Source: Petunia secreta (Eukaryota > Streptophyta > Magnoliopsida > Solanales > Solanaceae). From it: a DNA stretch of 64,000 nt. The position numbers were made by a program, and so were the translations under genes. The notes under the pieces are model-generated. The model was not told the origin of the DNA. It saw only the letters and a program-made list of their open reading frames with translations, and searched no databases. The DNA lies in NCBI GenBank assembly GCA_029990175.1, contig JARKIP010000035.1:18465501-18529500 (forward strand). The letters run 5' to 3'. This document shows positions 21,470-32,393 of the stretch, one piece after another (the first letter of the stretch is position 1; each line of letters starts with the position of its first letter).

Positions 21470-21625
21470 CCTCTGAGCAATATCACAACGACATCAAATG
21501 AAGTCCCAACCTCAATTTCTCGAGCCATCTGAGATCTCAAGGAAGGAGAAAGGTTACCAATAAATCTTTGAACATTCTCAAAAGGTTCATGGACTAGTTC
21601 TAGTGCATATCCAGCCATTCTAAAG
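21470..21625 (-). pseudogene. Ty3-type gag relic in A-minus-1
   Basis: Minus-strand translation gives RFIGNLSPSLRSQMAREIEV followed by GTSFDVVV. This is the core of Gag in Del/Tekay-like Ty3 elements (pattern RFIDGL...MARE...GT.F..VVDIAR). A base deletion breaks the frame just after VVV. Confidence 0.7.
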
Positions 21626-22522
21626 AATTTAATCTTCTATTCTAAAATTCGACAAACTACCCATCCAATCAACTCAAATTGGCTACTCGTTTCATCTCAC
21701 TCGCTATGCGAAAGGAACTTTTCCACGAATCTAGAAGAAAAATCGAACCAAGTTAGCTAATAAGAGAGCGGTCCATCAATTCAAGGCTGGACCCTTGAAA
21801 CTTGAAAGCAGAATAATCAACACCATACTGCTCGATATCATCAAGAGCCTGAATGATATGCTGACATCATTTTATTTTAAAAAAACTTACACAGGATAAT
21901 CTCAGAAGGTTAATTTGGGTAGAATAATGCAGCCTCTTCAGACACTCGGACCAAGCCATTACTCAGGTTAGCTAATCAGCCAGAATAACTGGAGGAACAA
22001 CACACTCTACCTCTGGAATATAATTATTGGGGCAACATCTGAAACTGGAACAAGAACTCTCTAAGTCCGAACATCTGCATATGCGGCGACCTGATAAGCT
22101 GCCTAGAGAATAATAGGTTCTTGCGGTATCTACGTCGCCAAAATACTCGTAAAAGCATCGTAGAGAGCCAAGGAAGCCACAAGGCCCTTCCTTGCCCATT
22201 GCGAGCTCGTACAGCCGGGGCCTGCGCAACTGGATCGTCAGCACGATCCACAACTCTCGGAGCTTGAGTAGCTCTAGCCTCATGCTAGACTACTTCATCC
22301 TGAACTCCTACCCTTTGCTGATTTGTCGCACGAGGATTCAGAATTACCACGAACAAATTAACGAAAATACTTTTGCATCTTAGACCGACGCACGATCATA
22401 AAAGAAGGAAGTGAAACTTCCTAAATGCCATCATAGCCCCTCGTAGATAAGTACGGACGTCTATGTACCCATCAACGAGACTCTACTAGACATTGTCCTA
22501 GTCTAGATAGACTCTAAACCGT

Positions 22523-22534
22523 GCTCTGATACCA
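22523..22534 (-). other. Primer-binding site of A-minus-1
   Basis: Perfect TGGTATCAGAGC on the minus strand, two bases from the 5' LTR end. Complementary to the 3' end of plant initiator tRNA-Met. Confidence 0.9.
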
Positions 22535-22536
22535 AC

Positions 22537-25201
22537 TGACACGACCCAAAATTCGGCTAGGTCGTGCGGGCACCCGACATCCTCCCCTAGGCCCGTCGGG
22601 TGAACCCTTACTAATTAAATTAGGAAAATAAATATAATTCAATTCATAAATAAAAACAAGACGTAGAAAAAGTACAGACATACTGATACCTTTCAGCTGT
22701 ACAAAAGAAATTATAGCTGACTACCCAACACACTAGGTTTAAGGCTATCCAAACTAGACATCTAAGAGTACAAAAGAAGAAAGATACCTCCTGAAGGGAG
22801 CAAAATGCAGCTGAAATAATAAAAAATAAACTGGTGGCCATCCGGAATACAAGTTGGCTCACCCTGACAGCTGAAGTCGTATTCGCTCCTGAACAACGTG
22901 GCGAACTCAATCCTGGAGCGAACCTGCCGAAATATAATAAATAGATAAGAACAAAAAACAAACAAGGGTAAGTCAAAATGACTCAATAAGTGGGGCAGAC
23001 TAGCCACCTCAAAGAATAGGATAGCTAGCCAGGGAGAAGAAAAACAAATAAACCAAATTCCTCTTATTTAAATTATAAAAAGGTATAGCCAGATAATAAT
23101 TGGAAACATGTATGGGATCATAAACTCACAAAAAACCAGGGACATAAGATAGACAGAACGTGTAGGTTTTTAAGTATCCCAAACATAATACTGTCACGGC
23201 GTGCAACCCGTTACATATGTTCATACTGTCGTGGCGTGCACCCGATTCATATATTCATACTATCGCGGCATGCAACCCGATCCATATATTCATACTGTTG
23301 CGGAGTGCAACCCGATCCATATAACTAAATCATATAAACAAATTAAAGACACTAAATAGCCAGAAGCGTATAGAAAAACTGAATTATGTGCACAACATGG
23401 TATACATGCCGCATACACAAAACACAGCACAATAGTCACACACTAGTCAGTATGCGGTGTAATGAAATGGGATGAATGTGGTATGATGCAATGCAGTCAC
23501 ATATGTCTGATACCTTAACCGGCTCGAGACTCTCATCGATTACTAGGAAGTATTTGCAATGATGACCCTTCATCGGCTCGGGACTCTCATCGATTACCGT
23601 GAAGCACATGCAATGATGACCCTTCACCGGCTCGGGACTCTCATCGATTACCGGGAAGTATATGCAATAATGATTCTTCACCGGTGCGGGACTCTCATCG
23701 CCTACCGGAAAGTATATGCAATAATGACCCTTCACCAGTGCAGGACACTCATCGCCAACCAGGAAGTATATGCAATAATGACCCTTCACCGGCTCGGGAC
23801 TCTCATCGATTACCGGGAAGTATATGCAATAATGATCCTTCACCGGTGTGGGACTCTCATCGCCAACCGGGAAGTATATGCAATAATGACCCTTCACCAG
23901 TGCAGGACTCTCATCGCCAACCGGGAAGTATATGCAATAATGACATATGCAATACCAACAACAGATCTTAACATATAATATACAATATAAATTCAAAGCA
24001 AAGGCGTAATGAGTATGCCTATCGGCAGCTACACACGTAAATAACACGTGGTAGAATATCCACAAGGCCAAGGGCCACCAAAGAAATTGATACAAACACT
24101 TACCTTGTTATAGGGTTAGCACAGCTAATCAAAAACCGCTTTGTTCTTTGGATTTATTGCCAAGCGATCCCACTGTGTTCAATCAGCAGAAAATTATATC
24201 ATATAAGGCTAAAGGCTTAATTCCTTCCGTTTTAGGGCAATCCAGTTTGGAACCCGATACCCTATTCGCATACGCAATACACAGGTCAGGCCTATGTACA
24301 GGGTTGAAAGTCACATAACCAAACTCTAAATAAATTAAATTTATATGTTGTCCATAACTCACTGAGTACAAATATATACTCAATTCCATTATCAGAGTCC
24401 AATTAACCTTTAAACTATTAATTGAACTAATTAAAATGATGTCTAATATTTCAAGTTTTACCGTTAAAATATATTTAAACACACGTAATAAACTCAAATA
24501 ATGCATTAAGATCATTACCTGAATATTTTAGAGTGAAAATTCTATCTTTTTCCAACTATTTTCTCATTTTCTAGTATTTTTTTCTTTCTCCTTCGCGCTC
24601 TCGTTTTATGTTTCTGTTCATTTATGGTCAGGCTAAGGATAAAAAGTCTTCCGCCTCTTATCTTTCTTTCTCATTTCCTTTCCTTTTTCTTTTCTCTTTT
24701 CTTTTATTTAATTTTCTTTTCTTTTCGCGATGAAAATTAAAATGGAACTCTACGAAATTCGAAATGATCCCGAAGTTCTCAAGTAAGTTATACAAAATAT
24801 ATGTAACACACTAAGGCGGATCTCAAATCGGACTCCCGAAACTCAATATGCAAATTAAATGGAAAAAGGTCAAATTATTTAACTTCGATATTTTAGCGGA
24901 AACTAGCCGAACAACCTCGAAATTTACGTTCGAAAGTTCACAAAAGTCACAAATAATCATTCAAACCTAACGGTGCTTTCGGATTTCGAATCGGAGTTCA
25001 TTCTCCAAAATTGAGCTCAAAAATCTTTTTTTAATATTTATCGACAATAAAAACTGAAATCTTCTTCCGATACCTACTAAACGAAGTCCGGTTTAGCTCA
25101 AATTTTACAGACAGGTCTTAAAGGACCTTACGAATATTTTAGAATTATCAGCCTACCAATCGGAGTTTTAACTCACGAAACGACTACCTAAGGTCGTTTC
25201 A
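22537..25201 (-). repeat. Family A 5' LTR of A-minus-1
   Basis: 2665-bp partner of 16967-19519. It has its own array of the 54-bp minisatellite at about 23520-23950 (eight copies) and AT/pyrimidine-rich stretches near 24540-24740. Confidence 0.92.
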
Positions 25202-25740
25202 TAGATACTATGAGACGACTCCATGGTTTGCACCATACGACATTGAAAGAGAGGGACACTGCCCGAGCCGCTCTGGCTAAGAGTGAGAGAGCAGCATGTC
25301 TGTGCCTTGAGACTATTGACCGCCTGCATAATTTATATGATGAGGCATTGATTTTGAAAGATGATGCGCTGAGATCGGCACAGACCAACTTCAGCAAATA
25401 GCCGTGGCAGTGAAAGTGATCGATCAAGGTCAACAACATATATTAGAGCTGGCAGACTATTTGTCTAAAATGTGCCTAGATCATGAGCTCTCGTTGAATA
25501 AGACTATCATCATTAAAATTCCTCATTACGTCAAGAATGTGTTTTAGATGGTTCACATATTGCGTGATAATCTGAGCCAGCCTCTGTCACAAGATGAGGA
25601 AGATCCTGAGGAGCCACTTGAGTCAGATCCTAAGGAGCAGGCTGAGTCAAATCTCGGATCACCCTAGCAGCCAGATCTCACACCCAATTGTCAGGAGTTT
25701 ACAAATATAGTAGTCCAAGATGATGCAACTTATTGCTTTC
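25202..25740 (+). pseudogene. Ogre ORF1, 3' segment
   Basis: 25210-25401 encodes a helix-rich tail (ERDTARAALAKSERAA, DRLHNLYDEALILKDDALRS) in frame with the segment before the nested element. After a stop the sequence continues to an acidic Pro/Glu-rich end (near 25590-25690). This matches the C-terminal coiled-coil of Ogre ORF1. Confidence 0.7.
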
Positions 25741-26160
25741 TTTTTGTCACATTATTCAGCATCTTGGCATGTTGTATGTTATGTTTCTTTTTGAACTTAG
25801 TAGTTGTAATATATTTCTACTTCAGTTGTTGCTTTTACCTTTTGGTCGTGCTTTTGGTTTGTCTGTATTTTGTTTTAGAAATGAAAATGAAAACTCTTTT
25901 GCTTATTTTTTCATGTGTTAATTTATTTCAACCCCTGGCCTCTCTTGAAAGGAAAAAAAAAAAGAAGAAGAATCAAACAATACACATGGGAATCTAATCC
26001 AAACCACTTCAGGATGATGCATGATGACCTTTAGGTATCTAGGCGCGCTTTGTTCGTGAAATGTTTATTTCCTAACATGCTCTGTTTGCAATAGCTTTGA
26101 TTACCAGTGATTTTTGCATAGCACTATGGCAGCATCCCACTGTTACACAAGTAGATCAAA
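25741..26160 (+). other. Ogre spacer between ORF1 and gag
   Basis: T-rich, then an A/GAA run near 25952-25972. No coding signal; corresponds to the ORF1-gag interval of the element. Confidence 0.55.
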
Positions 26161-27722
26161 AGGACCGTTAACTATACCTTTTTGCCATGCCATTCGATGG
26201 AGAGAAATCTAAGACCAGTTCCCAGGAACTTTTGATACTAGAAAATGAAAAGTTGAATGAGGAAGTCCAAAGCTAGAAACAATTCTTGGTCGACATGCAT
26301 CACGCAATAAACACGGGATAAGCACCACCTCCTAGACCAGCCCTCCTAGATGGGCTCATACCAACAAAGTTCTTCCAAGCACCGAGCACATCTGCGACAC
26401 CCAAGGATCCGTCATATGTCCCTAGTGCAGGCATTGCACGTGGTGTAACAAATGAAGCTGAAGTGCGCGCTCACACACAAATCCAAATATAAGTACAACA
26501 AGGCCCACCCCAAGTTCCTGCCCAAGCATTCACAATCCTTCGGGGACCTACTTTGCAATGGTTGAACGGCGACCCACAGTTAAGGAACAAGGATTAACAA
26601 TTCGGTCAAGCTCAGGGGAATGTTCTCCGCCCGACTGAGTCATATGATCAAGGGCACCACTTAGAGTCGCATGGTGGTATTGACAGATCAGGAAAGACAG
26701 AAGAGATCTATTTGGGTCGGAAAGTGAAAAGATTAGAGCAAACTGTGAAAAACATATATGGACAAGGGGGTAAAGCTAATGTTTCATACAATGACTTGTG
26801 CTTGTTCCCTCATGTGCCATTGCCTAAAGGTTTTGTTGTGCTCAAGTTTGCTATGTATACTGGACAAAGAAACCAAGGATCAACTTGAAGATCTACCTTA
26901 ATAAAATGAGGGGCATTGAGAAAGATGAGTTACTCATGGCATACTTTGTTGATAGTTTGGAGGACCGGCAACAGAATGGTTCATACAACAAGATGTTTTG
27001 AAGTGGGTCACCTTTGATGATATGGCCAATGCCTTCCTAAACCATTTTGGTTACAAAATAGAAGATTCTCCTGATCGTTCTTCTTTGAAGACGATCACAA
27101 AGAAACCAAGTGAAAGTTTCAGAGAGTATGCCTATAGGTGGCGCGAACATGCGGCACGTGTGAGCCCTTTGATCCCAGACCACAAGATGGTTGAAGAGTT
27201 CGTTGAAATGCTTGATGAGACATACTACCAAGCGATGGCCCCTGCTATTGGAAAATACTTCAATAAAGTAGTAAGAATTGGTGAAATGATTGAATAGGAA
27301 TCAAGACTAGCAAGATTGTTAGTCAAATAGCTTTGAAAGCCACTACCCAGGCATTGTAGTCTGGATCAAATGGTTTTGGAAAAAAAAAAGAAGAACTAAG
27401 AGGTGTCAATGGTAGGATCGGGGTTAAGAAGAAGTGACGGAAGATACAATGACTGTCCAGGATACAATCAGACAAGTTCGCCACAACAATTTTATCCGCC
27501 GCATGGCCAACAATATATTATGCCACAGTTCTCATTTTTCTGTAAGTATAGCATCTTATGCTCAACAATGTCAGGTCCACAATGGCATGCACCCCCTGCC
27601 CCAGTCCGGTATAACAATCAACAGGCACATGATCAATTGTCGACTAAGTGGGAGATGCCTTATCGACCGCGGGGTCCACCAGGTTTTTGTCCGAACATGC
27701 AACAAAGGAAAAAGTATCAATA
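26161..27722 (+). pseudogene. Ogre gag (degenerate)
   Basis: Capsid-type signature pieces: LKIYLNKMRGIEKDELLMAY then, after a frameshift, EWFIQQDVLKWVTFDDMANA and PSESFREYAYRWREHAARVS (open from 26998 to 27297). After the stop at 27295 there is a Pro/Gln/Tyr-rich region (27470-27720). This order is standard for Ogre/Tat Gag. At least four stops or frameshifts make it non-functional. Confidence 0.8.
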
Positions 27723-29210
27723 AAGGAAACAGTTCACCCCTTTGGGAGAAACTTACACCAATCTGTTTGAAAAGTTGCAACAAGCTAATTTTTTAAAGAC
27801 AACCCCAGAAAACATGAACCCTACTAGGAGAATTGATCACATAGGCCATTTCGCATTCCATTCTGTAGCGCCTGTTCATGACATAGAGTTTTTGGGAACT
27901 TAAAAAGGTGATCCAAGAAATGATAGATAACAATCAGATAAAAGTCGTGGGAGACGAGATGAAGAATGTGAATCAAAATCCTTTGCCAGTTCATAATGTT
28001 CAGAATGATGTGTGCATGGTAGCAATGGTATGTACTGAAGAAGATGTGAAAGGGAAGACCGCCAAACAGAGTGTGGCAGTTGGTCTTTCTACTGACAATA
28101 AAAGCCATGAGCCATTTATTGTTATATCGGCCGCGAAGCCAAGTGCACTTGTTGTCAACAGTGTTTATTGTGCAAGGGGCTTCATGCCAGAGAGCTCCGG
28201 CCTTTGATGTCAAGGCAAAGAAGTGTTAATCGGTTATCATCACACAGGCAACACAACTCCCGTCAAAAGTACAAAAGTTGTTCCTTAGAACTACAACGAG
28301 ATGATCATGTCTTACAAAGGGAAGCAACTTATGGAGGTTGTTGCTGATGTAAATAGTTTGACTCAGTCTGGGAGATGTTTCACCCCAGAGGAATTGAAAA
28401 AGGCTAAGCCAGGTCGAGAGGACCAAGGACCAGTCAAAGAGCTAGTGTCCGAGAAAGAAGTTGAAGAATGTCTAAAGAAAATGAGAGCGAAAGATTATTC
28501 TATCGTCGAACAATTGAGAAAAACTCCAGCTCAGATATCGCTTTTGTCCTTGCTTATGAACTCTGAATCACACCGCAACACATTATTGAAAATACTGAAT
28601 GGGCTTACATTCCAGAGCAAACTACTATGAATAATCTGGAAGCACTTGCTGGTAGAGTATTTGAGATTAATCGTGTGACGTTCACCGATGAGGACCTACC
28701 AGCAGAAGGACCCGGTCATAATCGGGCGCTTTATGTTTTAGTTAAGTGTGAAAACTCTTATGTCACACGTGTTCTAATATATGGCGGTGCAGGATTGAAC
28801 ATTTGTCCTTTTTCTACACTGAAAAGTCTAAAAGTGGATATCAGCAAAAATCAAAGTCAGTTCATCTATTGTTCGTTCTTTTGATTGAGGGGTTTGGTAA
28901 TATTTGGGCATCATGAATCTTGAATTAATCATTGGTCCTTAAACCTTCAACATTGAATTTCAAGTCATGGAAATAGATGCATCTTACAATCTGTTATTGG
29001 GTCGACCATGGAGCCACATAGCATATTCTGTACCTTCCACGGTTCATCAGGTGGTCAAGTTCACTTGGAACAATAAAGCTCTCGTGATTTTTGGAGAGAA
29101 TGTCTTACAGTTTGACAATAGTCTAGATGTACCAGCCCTCGAAGTTTTCACCAACCATCTGACTATCATGTATCAAACCTCTGACATGGTTTATGTAGAA
29201 AGTAACTGAA
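27723..29210 (+). pseudogene. Ogre protease region with lost catalytic Asp
   Basis: Continues gag in pieces. 28301-28630 contains YSIVEQLRKTPAQISLLSLL, a hallmark before the protease. 28627-28884 contains VLIYGGAGLNICPFSTL, where the family has D-G-(G/S)-S/A-G; the catalytic Asp codon is TAT (Tyr) at 28780-28782. 28967-29209 holds the distal signature DASYNLLLGRPW. Stops and shifts separate the three pieces. As it stands the enzyme would be inactive. Confidence 0.8.
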
Positions 29211-29632
29211 GAGAAACCTAAGCCCGTCTCAAAAGTGTTAGAGACGTCCATTATGATGGCGCCTGAAATGCTGAAGCATGGTTTCAAATTTGGAAAAGGT
29301 TTGGGAGCATCGCTACAAGGTAGAGTGGACTCAGTGGAATCAATTGTCGTGCTAGGCATGTGGGGACTAGGATTCAAGCCAAAAGCAGCTGATCACAAGC
29401 AAGCAAAGAAGAAGAAGTCGGATGTTTGGTCTCTCCCTAAGCCAATTCCGTGCCTTGCCCAATCTTTTGTGGGCTATGTCATGAAACCAAAAGCTGCTGC
29501 TGAAGATGTAAACACAGTAAAAGATGATCAAGATGCACCATTTGACTTGGGTAGAATATTTGAAATCTGCATGATCCAGTCGGGTGAAGGCTCCAACAAT
29601 TCTTCAATACAGTACATTGGTCTGAATGCGCA
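29211..29632 (+). pseudogene. Ogre G-patch segment and end of gag-pro
   Basis: 29235-29632 encodes EMLKHGFKFGKGLGASLQG, a G-patch motif (GF..GKGLG) found after the protease in Ogre/Tat elements, then IQYIGLNAH. It is cut at 29632 by the family A array. The frame resumes at 63436 with LTNWIATPLTIRRGSW and a stop, the usual end before the Ogre intron. Confidence 0.78.
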
Positions 29633-32393
29633 TGAAACGACCTCGGTTAGTCGTTTCGAAAGTTAGGACTCCAAGTGGTGTGCCGATAATTTTAAAATAT
29701 TTATAATATCCATTAGGACCTGTCTATAAAATTTGAGCTAAATCAGACCTCGTTTGGTAGGCATCGGAAGAAGGTTTCAGTTTTTATTGTCGATAAGTAT
29801 TAAAAAGAGATTTTCGAGCTCGGTTTTGGCGAATGAGCTCCGATTCGAAATCCGAAAGCGCTGTTAGGTTCGTATGATTATTTGTGACTTTTATGATTTT
29901 TCGAAAGTGAATTTTGATGTTGTTCGGTTAGTTTCCGCCAAAATGCCGAAAGTTAAATAATTTGATCTTTTTCCATTTAATTTGCATATTGAGTTTCGGG
30001 AGTTCGATTTGAGATCCGCCTTAGCGAGTATGCTACATATATTTTGTATAAATTGTATGCAAAAGTTGGAATTATTTTGAATATCACAGGGTACCATTTT
30101 AGTTTTTGTCGTGAGAAATAAAATAAAATAATAATAATAAAATAAAAGGAAAAGGCAAAAAGACAAAAAGTAAAAGAAAGATAAAGGAAAAGTTAGGCGG
30201 TGTGAGGGATTATAAATCCCTTGAGCTTCACTTTGAAGCGAAGCTAGCAGAAAGCAACAGAAACAGAAATAGAAATGAGAAGCAACGCTGGAAAATAATG
30301 CCAGAAAATGACAAAAGAGCTGGGAAAATAGTAGAATTTTTACCCCGAAACATTCAGGAAATGATCTTAATGCATTATTTGAGTTTATTACGTGTGTTTG
30401 AATATGTTTTAACGGTAAAACTTGGAGTATTAGACATTGTTTTAAAAAGTTCAATTAATAGTTTAAATGGCCAAATGGACCCCGATAACGAAATTGATTA
30501 TATATTCGTACTCAGTAAGTTATGGGCAACATATAAATGTAATTTATTCGGGGTTTGGTTATGTGACCTTAAACCCGGTACATAGGCCTGGCCTGCATAT
30601 TGCGTATGTGAATAGGGTATCAGGTTCCTAACCGGATTACCCTAAGCCGTAAGGAATAAAGCCTTTAGCCTAATTTGATATATTTTTCTTCTTATTGAAT
30701 AGAGTGGGATCATTTGGAAATAAAACCAAAGGATAAAGCGGTTGTTGATTAGCAATGCCAACTTTTGGAAGAGGTAAGTGTTTATATCCATTTCTTTGGA
30801 GGCACCTGGCCTCGTGGTTTTTCTACCACGTGTTCCTTACATGCGTAGCTGCCGATAGGCGTACTCATTACGCTTTAGCTTTGGATTTATATTATGTATT
30901 ATATGTTACGTCCTGTTGTTGGTTTTGCATTGAGGATCTGAGTATTGTACTCTGGCTGTGAGTTGACATCTACTTACCGGCTGTCGATAAGAGTCCCCCG
31001 CCGGTAAAGGGTTATTATTGCATCATATTGCATTCATACGCATTAAATTACATATCATATTAGGAGCAGGAGGATTCCGCTCCATTGCATCATATTGAGA
31101 GTAGGAGGATTCCTCCCTAGGAGCGGGAGGATTCCGCTCCATTGCATCATATTGAGGAAAGGAGGATTCCACCCTAGGAGCAGGAGCATTCCGCTCCATT
31201 GCATCATATTGAGGGTAGGAGGATTCCGCCATAGGAGCAGGAGGATTCCGCTCCATTGCATCATATTTAGGGGTAGGAGGATTCCGCCCCAGGAGCAGGA
31301 GGATTCCGTTCCACTGTATCATATTGAGGTATGAGGATTCCGCTCCATTGCATCATATTTAGGGGTGGGAGGATTCCGCCCCAGGAGCAGGAGGATTCTG
31401 CTCCATTGCATCATATTCAGGGTAGGAGGATTCCGCCCCAAGAGCAGGAGGACTCCGCTTCATTCATGTGGCACATGTGACCCCATTGCATTATACTGCA
31501 TTCATCCCATTTCATTGCACCGCATGCGGACTAGTGTGTGTGTATTGTGTTGTGTTTTGTGTATGCGGTATTTATACCATATAGTGGACATATTTCAGTT
31601 TGCCTATATATTTCTGGCTCGTATTTTGGGTTGGGGGATCGGGTCGCACGCCGCAACGGTATAAATATATGGATCGGGTTGTACGCCGCATCAGGATGAA
31701 TATATGGATCGGGTTGCATGCCGCAACATGATGTATTTCTGATAGTTGATGTGTTTGGGATACCTATATGTTTTGGTTATCTTACGTTCCTGGTTGTTGA
31801 TAAGTTTGTCATTCCATACGTGTTTCTAGTTATTATCTGGCTCTGCCTTTTATAATTTAAATAAGAGAAATTTTGTTTATCTGTTTCTCCTCCCTGGCTA
31901 GCTATCCTATTCTTTGAGGTGGCTAGTCTGCCCCACTTATTGAGTCCTTTTGACTCACCCTTGTTTGTTGTTTGTTCTCGTCTATTTATTTCGTTTCGGT
32001 AGGTTTGCTCCAGGATTGAGTTTGCCACGTTGTTCAGGAGCGAAGACGACTTCAGCTGTCAGGGTGAGCCAGGTTTTATTCCGGATGGCCACCAGTTTAT
32101 TGTTCATTATTTCAGCTGTATTTTGCTCCCTTAAGGAGGTATCTGTCTTCTTTTGTACTCTTAGATGTCTAGTCTGGATAGCCCTAAACCTAGTATGTGG
32201 GTAGTCAGCTGTAATTTTTTTTTTTTTACAGCTTAGAGGTATCATTACGTTTGTATTTTTTCAAAGTCTTGCTTTTTATTTAAAAATTGAATTATATTTA
32301 TTTTTCCTAATTTGATTGGCATGGGTTCGCCCGACGGGTCTAGGGGAGGATGTCGGGTTCCCGCACGGCCTAGCCGGATTCCGGGTCGTGTCT
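29633..32393 (+). repeat. Family A LTR-a (5' LTR of the array)
   Basis: 2761 bp from TGAAACGACC to GGTCGTGTCT (last base mutated from A), followed by the primer site TGGTATCAGAGC at 32396-32407. It has one unit of the 54-bp type (near 30970-31020), a 57-bp minisatellite and ~38-bp repeats at 31640-31740. Confidence 0.92.
31064..31465. repeat. 57-bp minisatellite in LTR-a
   Basis: About seven copies of GAGGATTCCGCTCCATTGCATC... The CCATTGC landmark is at 31082, 31139, 31196 and 31253, exact period 57. The repeat-coded 19-residue ORFs on both strands are artefacts of a period divisible by three. Confidence 0.93.

Larger units (their letters stand above)
19520..22536 (-). other. Interior of A-minus-1
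   Basis: Degenerate throughout; no frame longer than ~100 codons. Near the 3' LTR it matches the 3' end of the plus-strand copies, and the middle matches their gag area. It lacks the captured antisense pol piece of the plus-strand copies. No protease, reverse transcriptase or integrase is recognisable. Confidence 0.75.
16967..25201 (-). mobile_element. Family A element A-minus-1: non-autonomous Ty3-type LTR element
   Basis: Long terminal repeats 16967-19519 and 22537-25201 are flanked by a perfect TAGAT duplication (16962-16966 and 25202-25206). On the minus strand the LTR runs TGAAACGACC... to ...GTGTCA, followed by GTTGGTATCAGAGC (primer site for initiator tRNA-Met). The tract AGTGGAGGATAA precedes the 3' LTR. 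The ~3-kb interior has only gag relics. LTR copies differ by several percent, so the insertion is not recent. Confidence 0.93.

Noticed and set aside
22523..22534. tRNA-Met gene at TGGTATCAGAGC sites (also 32396, 45657, 53023, 56750)
   Set aside because: Only the 12-base complement of the tRNA 3' end is present next to LTRs; there is no cloverleaf. They are primer-binding sites.
31023..31334. ORFs on both strands with a 19-residue Pro/Ser/Asn repeat (also 53776-54023 and 62232-62483)
   Set aside because: Same artefact from the 57-bp minisatellite; both strands are open at once.
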